Below, in pieces: positions 59,895-64,000 of a stretch of 64,000 nt of DNA (its first letter is position 1; every line of letters begins with the position of its first letter). The stretch comes from Lichenicola sp964236105 (GTDB taxonomy: Bacteria; Pseudomonadota; Alphaproteobacteria; Acetobacterales; Acetobacteraceae): positions 1 through 64,000 of the forward strand of contig CAXSBC010000001.1 of the NCBI GenBank assembly GCA_964236105.1, in the 5' to 3' direction. Made by a program: the position numbers and the translations under genes. The notes below the pieces were generated by a model. The model saw only the letters and a list, made by a program, of their open reading frames with translations, had not been told where the DNA came from and searched no databases.

Positions 59895-60649
59895 GCGTCG
59901 GCTCCCTGCGGTGTCGCGGCCAGCCGGGCGAGCCAGCCGCGCAGCGCGCCGGGGTCGGGGAAGTCGGCCGGGATGCGGAAGCCGAGCCCGCCCAGCGCCT
60001 CGGCGCCGCGTATGCCATCCTCGTCGGTCACGTCGTCGCCGATGAAGATCGGCAGGCGGCCGGCAAACGGCGGACGCTGCATCAGCAGCGCGACGGCACT
60101 CGCCTTGTCGATGCCAGCGGGCTTGATCTCCCAGGCCATCTTCGCCGGCTGCACATGGAAATGCCCGCCGCCGTCCCGGGCCAGCAGCGCCTCCGCCTCC
60201 GCCAGCAGCGCCGGACCCGCGTCCGGCGCGCCGCGATAGTGCAGCACGAAGCCGGCCTGCTTGCGCTCCACCCTGGCCCCCGGATGGGCGCGCACGATCT
60301 CCTCGGCCTGCACGAGCCACTGCGCCGGCAGTCCGGGAAGGCTTGCCCGCAGGACCGCCTCGTCCGGCGCATGGCGCACGGCGATGCCATGCTCTCCGGC
60401 GACCGCGAACGGCACGCCGGGCAGGAAATGGTCGATCTGCGTCACCGGCCTGCCGCTGACCACGCCGAGCGCGTCGCCGCAGAGCCGGCGCAGTTCCAGC
60501 AGGATTCTGGGCAGTCCCGCCGGCACCGTGACGGATTCCGGCGTGGGCGCGATCTCGACCAGCGTGCCGTCGAAGTCGAGCAGGAATGCCGCACGGGCCG
60601 GAACCGGCAGCAAGGCGAGATCCGGCAGCCTCGAAGCGTCAGGGGTCAT
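59882..60649 (-). CDS. otsB: Trehalose-6-phosphate phosphatase
   Basis: A 255-residue HAD phosphatase. The nucleophile motif is FLLDFDGTLVEIAP, the second VVSGRPVTQID, and the acidic ligands lie in IFIGDDVTDEDGIRGAE. It completes trehalose synthesis together with OtsA. The ATG at 60649 gives a product starting MTPDASRLPDLALLP at the expected distance from the HAD motif. A GGAAC-N16-GGTT sequence lies just upstream. Confidence 0.94.
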   Translation of the reverse strand: MTPDASRLPDLALLPVPARAAFLLDFDGTLVEIAPTPESVTVPAGLPRILLELRRLCGDALGVVSGRPVTQIDHFLPGVPFAVAGEHGIAVRHAPDEAVLRASLPGLPAQWLVQAEEIVRAHPGARVERKQAGFVLHYRGAPDAGPALLAEAEALLARDGGGHFHVQPAKMAWEIKPAGIDKASAVALLMQRPPFAGRLPIFIGDDVTDEDGIRGAEALGGLGFRIPADFPDPGALRGWLARLAATPQGADAWAG

Positions 60650-60657
60650 GCAACGAG

Positions 60658-60682
60658 AACCAGTGGAGCTGCAGGCGGTTCC
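60658..60682 (-). promoter_or_regulatory. Possible EcfG-type promoter before otsBA
   Basis: On the minus strand, GGAAC, 16 bases, GGTT, one mismatch from the EcfG -10 element CGTT. otsBA is a frequent EcfG target. The -10 would lie only eight bases before the otsB ATG, giving a leaderless mRNA, so the match may be chance. Confidence 0.25.
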
Positions 60683-60698
60683 AGGCCGTGATTTGCCA

Positions 60699-61415
60699 TC
60701 AGCGCGGCGGATTGCCGGGCGGCACCGGGGGCGGTCCGGTCGGGTAGACCGGGTCCGGGAGCGCCGCATCGCTGCCGTCGGACGAGACGTCCGCGGGCCC
60801 GTCGGCTGCCGGCGCGCCGCCGGACGAGCTCGCGGACGGGGCGGCGTCGCCTGCAGCGTCGTCGCCGGACGCGGCGCCGGCGGCATCGGGCGCGGCGTCG
60901 GGGTTCGATGGCGGCACCGCGGGCGGGTTCGACACCATCGACTCCGGCGGCGGGACCGGCGCGGGCAGCGGCGGCGCCAGCGGCGCCACCAGCTCGCCGC
61001 CGCAGCTCGCCAGCCGCACCGCATAGATCGGACTCTCGAACACCCCGATCGACGGCTGGCCGGAGAAGGTCCAGCCGCTGAAGGGCTGCACCCCGCCACG
61101 ACGGTCCTGGATGTCCAGGAATGCGCCATTCTCCACAGGCAGCCCGTCCGGGCGATCCATGCAGCTGCGCACGGTCACGCTCAGGCTCTTGTAGCTGCCG
61201 GTCTCGCCCGCCTTCAGCGTCAGCGTCTCGACATGCGCGTCGAGCTTGTCGAGCACGCGCACGACCGCCTGCGACCGCCCCTGCCAGGCATTGGCGATCG
61301 GCATGATCGGCGGCGTGACGTAGCTCGCGGCCCGGCCCGGGACCGGCGCCAGCAGGCCGATCAGCAGGGCGAGACCCAGGAAGGTGCCCGGGGCGGGGCT
61401 GGCGGACCGTCTCAC
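60699..61415 (-). CDS. Exported DUF2155 protein with disordered tail
   Basis: A 238-residue protein. Signal peptide (residues 1-30, ending GRAA), then a DUF2155 domain with the conserved RVLDKLDAHVETLTLKAGE, SVTVRSCMDRPDGLP, and FSGWTFSGQPSIGVFESPIY. The last 90 residues are a Pro/Ala/Asp-rich linker. Family function is unknown. The GTG start overlaps the stop of the upstream small gene (GTGA). Confidence 0.85.
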   Translation of the reverse strand: MRRSASPAPGTFLGLALLIGLLAPVPGRAASYVTPPIMPIANAWQGRSQAVVRVLDKLDAHVETLTLKAGETGSYKSLSVTVRSCMDRPDGLPVENGAFLDIQDRRGGVQPFSGWTFSGQPSIGVFESPIYAVRLASCGGELVAPLAPPLPAPVPPPESMVSNPPAVPPSNPDAAPDAAGAASGDDAAGDAAPSASSSGGAPAADGPADVSSDGSDAALPDPVYPTGPPPVPPGNPPR

Positions 61416-61660
61416 GGGGGCGGCACGGCGCGGCGTGGACCGGTCAGGCTGGCGATCGCATCGATCAGGATCTGGCGCATCGCGGCCTCGTCGACGCCCA
61501 TCAGCACCGCGTCGTCGAACACGTCGCGCAGCATCGTCTGCAGCTCGGCCTGGTTCTCCGCCAGGATGCGCAGCTTCTCGCGGCAGGCGATCGGCGTGCC
61601 GTCCGGCTGCGGCCAGATGCCCGGCCCGCCGGCATCCGTCGACGCTGCGGACCCGGTCAC
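61412..61660 (-). CDS. Small conserved hypothetical protein between mlaD and DUF2155
   Basis: An 82-residue soluble protein, mainly helical: CREKLRILAENQAELQTMLR then FDDAVLMGVDEAAMRQIL. No domain I recognise. Supported as real by GTGA overlaps at both ends (with the mlaD-like stop and the DUF2155 start) and by typical codon use. Likely a small helper of its neighbours; unknown function. Confidence 0.7.
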   Translation of the reverse strand: MTGSAASTDAGGPGIWPQPDGTPIACREKLRILAENQAELQTMLRDVFDDAVLMGVDEAAMRQILIDAIASLTGPRRAVPPP

Positions 61661-62205
61661 GGCGTCGAGCCGGCCGGCGTCTGGCCAGGACCTGGCTGGG
61701 CGGCCTTCTTCTGCGCTGCCAGGGCATCGGTCACGCTGAAGATGAACTTGCTCAGCAGCTGCTCGAGGCTGATCGAGCCCTGGGTGACAGTGAGGCGGCC
61801 GCCGGGCTTCAGGATCGTGTCGGCGCCCCCCGGATCGAGCGACAGGTACTTGCCGCCGAGCAGGCTGTCGCTGGTCACCACCGCGGCAGTGTCGGTCGGC
61901 AACCGGACCGCGTCGCGTACGGTGAACACGACCTCGGCCTGGAACGTTCCGGGATCGACCCGCTCGGAGACCACCTGGCCGACCGCCACGCCGGCCAGCC
62001 TGACGTCGGAGCCCACCGACAGGCCGTCGATGCGGCTGAAGCGTGCGGCGAGGCGATAGCCGGTCTCGCTCCTGCGGCCGTTGCCGAGCAGCGCCATCGC
62101 CAGCAGCCCGACGAGTCCTGCCAGCACCAGCAGGCCGGTCACGAACTCGACCGCGTCGCTCCGGCCGCCGCGCGGCGGGATCGGCGCCATCTCCACCGCA
62201 GCCAC
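61657..62205 (-). CDS. mlaD: MlaD family substrate-binding protein
   Basis: A 182-residue MCE-domain protein: one N-terminal membrane helix (VEFVTGLLVLAGLVGLLAMAL) and a periplasmic MCE domain (RFSRIDGLSVGSDVRLAGVAVG and SDSLLGGKYLSLDPGG). MlaD binds phospholipids in the Mla retrograde transport system. The permease (mlaE) and ATPase (mlaF) are not in the window. GTG at 62205 is preferred; GTG 62196 or ATG 62190 are possible. Two bases after NDUFA12. Confidence 0.9.
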   Translation of the reverse strand: MAAVEMAPIPPRGGRSDAVEFVTGLLVLAGLVGLLAMALLGNGRRSETGYRLAARFSRIDGLSVGSDVRLAGVAVGQVVSERVDPGTFQAEVVFTVRDAVRLPTDTAAVVTSDSLLGGKYLSLDPGGADTILKPGGRLTVTQGSISLEQLLSKFIFSVTDALAAQKKAAQPGPGQTPAGSTP

Positions 62206-62207
62206 GC

Positions 62208-62567
62208 TCAGGCGTCCGGCGTCCAGGATTCGTAGTCGCCGGTGGCGTGCGGCCGCAGGCCGCCGCGATAGTCGCTGCCCGGCGGCCGGTAGCCGCCCGG
62301 ATCGCCGGTGCGGTTGGGCTGGAACGGCAGCTGCCAGGGCTGCCGGGCCGCGACGGGAAGCGGGGCGTCGTCGGCATGATGCAGCCAGTTCCACCATTCG
62401 GCCGGAACCGCGGACGCGTCGTCGTCGCGGAGATAGATCACCCAGCGACGGATCCGGCGCGTGTAGCCGCCAGGAGAGCGCTCCTCGTAGTAGACGCGAC
62501 CATCGGCGTCCTTGCCGATCAGGCGGCCCCTGAAGAAGGTGAAGAGTCGCGTTCCGATGCTGGTCAT
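62208..62567 (-). CDS. NDUFA12-like complex I accessory subunit
   Basis: A 119-residue protein of the NDUFA12 (B17.2) family, an accessory subunit of respiratory complex I found in alphaproteobacteria and mitochondria. The core is GRLIGKDADGRVYYEERS, RRIRRWVIYL, and VPAEWWNWLHHADDAP. The C-terminal part is Pro/Gly-rich. The ATG at 62567 has AGGTGG six bases upstream. Head of the NDUFA12-mlaD-hypothetical-DUF2155 operon. Confidence 0.92.
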   Translation of the reverse strand: MTSIGTRLFTFFRGRLIGKDADGRVYYEERSPGGYTRRIRRWVIYLRDDDASAVPAEWWNWLHHADDAPLPVAARQPWQLPFQPNRTGDPGGYRPPGSDYRGGLRPHATGDYESWTPDA

Positions 62568-62728
62568 GGCCGCCACCTATACGCACGCGCCCGCTTCCGG
62601 TCCATCCGCACGGCCGCGAGCCCGCCGCGGTTTCGAGGCCGCGGAACGATCATGCAGCTTCCTCGTCCGGCCGCCGCGGTCTAGCATCGGCTCATGGCAC
62701 AGCGACCCCCAATCCACCTGCCCCGCTC

Positions 62729-64000
62729 ATGACCGACGCGACGGGCAGCCGGCGGCGCTGGAACGGGGTGCGCATGCGCCTGGCGCAGGCAGCGGCCGAT
62801 CCGGACGCGACGCCGCGCTGCATCACCCTGCCGGCCGACTGGGACGAGCAGGCGGCGCAGGCCCTGGCCGTCCTGGTTCCCGGCGACGGCCCGGCGGCGC
62901 TGGCCGATGCCGCGAACGAGTGGATCGACCGGCTGGCCGCCCTGCGCGGCGCCGAGGAAGGACTCGGGCGGCGGCTGGGGCTGCTGCTGCTGCTGCGCCG
63001 CGCGGCCCCAGGGCCCGCCATGTGGGCCGGCACGGCGGATGCGGTCCCGGTGTTCGTGCTCAACCTCGCCGGCTTCGTGAAGCCCGGCAGCGGCTTCGAG
63101 ACCGAGAGCTACGCGGAAGCGCTGCACACGCTGGCCCATGCGCTGCGTCTCGCCGCACGGGCAGCGCCCGAGGCCGGCGCCCCTTGCCTGCTGCTGACCA
63201 ACCTCGATGCCTGCCTGGCGGCACTCGGGCTCGATTATGACGACGAGGCCGGCCGTGACGTCGCCCGCTGCCTCGCCACCGCCGCCGCCGGCGTAACGCG
63301 CGGCGATGCCGACGGCGCGCAGCTGTCGCTGGTGCGGCCGCCGTCGCGCTGCGCGGTGCCGGGCCTGTCGGCGCTCGCCGCGATCGTGCGCGAGGCCGCC
63401 CCGCCCGGCCGGCGGATCGAGACCGGCTTCTCGCTGCCCGGGCCGGTCGATGCGCTGCTCGGCGTCGAGGGCTGCGGCCTGGCGCCGATCTTCTCGCCGC
63501 TGCGCCCCGACGGCCGGCTGTCCGAAAGCACCCTCGCCCGCCTGTCCGGCCGCGGCCTGACCCCGGAGGCGGCCCTGGCGCTCAGCCTCGCCGGCAACGG
63601 CGTGCTGCCCCGTCCCGGCCGCGATGCGTGGCTGGCGATGCACCGCGCGCTCGCCGGCCTGGTCGACCACATGACGCCGCTGCCCGAGCACCAGCCGGCC
63701 GCCCAGCCTGCCGGTCCGCTGCGTCGCGAGCTGCCGCCCCGCCGGCGCGGCTTCACCCAGAAGGCGGCGATCGCCGGACACCGGCTGTTCCTGCAGACCG
63801 GCGAGTTCGAGGATGGCAGCCTGGGCGAGCTCGCCATCACGCCGCCGCGCGAGACGCCGGCCATGCGCGGCCTGATGGACGCCTTCGGCCGCTCGGTCAG
63901 CCTCGGCCTGCAGCACGGCGTGCCGCTCGAGGCCTATGTCGAGGCCTTCGCCTATGCGAGCTTCGGCCCGGCCGGCGCCGTCGAGGGCGACGGCGGCATC
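62729..64000 (+). CDS. TSCPD-domain protein related to B12-dependent ribonucleotide reductase (3' end outside window)
   Basis: An open frame that runs to the window edge (424 codons seen). Near 63750-64000 it encodes GFTQKAAIAGHRLFLQTGEF, GSLGELAI and SLGLQHGVPLEAYVEAFAYA, matching the C-terminal region of the B12-dependent ribonucleotide reductase NrdJ. The first 340 residues are not a catalytic reductase barrel that I recognise; they show FVLNLAGFV and LGLDYDDEAGRDVARCL. It may therefore be a TSCPD-type relative of NrdJ rather than the reductase. The ATG starts MTDATGSRRRWNGVRM. No stop is visible. Confidence 0.75.
   Translation, partial: MTDATGSRRRWNGVRMRLAQAAADPDATPRCITLPADWDEQAAQALAVLVPGDGPAALADAANEWIDRLAALRGAEEGLGRRLGLLLLLRRAAPGPAMWAGTADAVPVFVLNLAGFVKPGSGFETESYAEALHTLAHALRLAARAAPEAGAPCLLLTNLDACLAALGLDYDDEAGRDVARCLATAAAGVTRGDADGAQLSLVRPPSRCAVPGLSALAAIVREAAPPGRRIETGFSLPGPVDALLGVEGCGLAPIFSPLRPDGRLSESTLARLSGRGLTPEAALALSLAGNGVLPRPGRDAWLAMHRALAGLVDHMTPLPEHQPAAQPAGPLRRELPPRRRGFTQKAAIAGHRLFLQTGEFEDGSLGELAITPPRETPAMRGLMDAFGRSVSLGLQHGVPLEAYVEAFAYASFGPAGAVEGDGGI

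Noticed and set aside
1..64000. CRISPR arrays, insertion sequences, prophage or rRNA genes
   Set aside because: I looked for regular direct repeats, transposase or integrase motifs and rRNA cores and found none; the only long repeats are the protein-level repeats at 34-35.3 kb.

Overview
The window is high-GC DNA with dense, mostly co-oriented operons. Its gene content points to an alphaproteobacterium, most likely of the Acetobacteraceae/Rhodospirillales. The evidence is NDUFA12 next to an mlaD-like gene and a DUF2155 gene, the proA-nadD-rsfS-rlmH string, rplY-pth-ychF, hldD-lgt-MidA-pgeF, ubiK-YbjN-proC, COQ7 and COQ9-type proteins, a candidate EcfG-type promoter before dps, and a C-terminal domain related to B12-dependent ribonucleotide reductase. 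The taxon is an inference from gene order and family membership; no 16S gene is present. I found no CRISPR array, insertion sequence, phage or rRNA gene.

Layout. 1-8.4 kb: a UDP-glucuronate-epimerase-like gene, dps, an exported DUF192 protein, an AcuC-type deacetylase and an MBL hydrolase on the minus strand, then a split XdhC pair with a MocA-like nucleotidyltransferase and RidA, then two exported proteins (CHAP and SH3). 8.5-10.9 kb: a 795-residue glycosyltransferase-like protein. 10.9-29.4 kb: housekeeping blocks for translation, NAD and proline synthesis, PRPP, dihydroxyacetone kinase, lipoprotein lipidation, heptose epimerisation and ubiquinone factors. 29.5-29.9 kb: tRNA-Gln and an HU protein.

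30-40.5 kb is a surface-glycan region. It holds an RgpF-like protein, a tandem glycosyltransferase of 935 residues, a Gly/Ser/Thr-rich RTX-like repeat protein with a clear terminator, a 1152-residue methyltransferase/coiled-coil/GT4/GT2 protein, an epimerase and a SemiSWEET sugar carrier. A glutamine-dependent NAD synthetase lies at 40.5-42.6 kb.

42.8-48.3 kb is a translationally coupled carotenoid operon: two CrtI-type amine-oxidase-fold desaturase/oxygenase genes, an acyltransferase, a GT2 glycosyltransferase and a DUF2141 exported protein. This is the gene content expected for a glycosylated and acylated (staphyloxanthin-like, probably C30) carotenoid. 48.4-57.4 kb is a second tightly packed operon: an NDP-sugar epimerase, a glycoside-hydrolase/epimerase fusion, a B12-binding radical SAM enzyme, four glycosyltransferases (one GT4 and three CgeB-like) and a 51-residue secreted His-rich peptide. 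It is the best candidate here for an undescribed system: an exported glycan or glycoconjugate made with a radical SAM step. The window closes with coq7-dsbB-otsA-otsB, a DUF2155/hypothetical/mlaD/NDUFA12 block and the start of a TSCPD-domain protein that runs off the right end.

A recurrent feature is 4-base stop/start overlaps of the form NTGA. ATGA, GTGA and TTGA are all used repeatedly. In two places the only reasonable start is CTG in a CTGA overlap.
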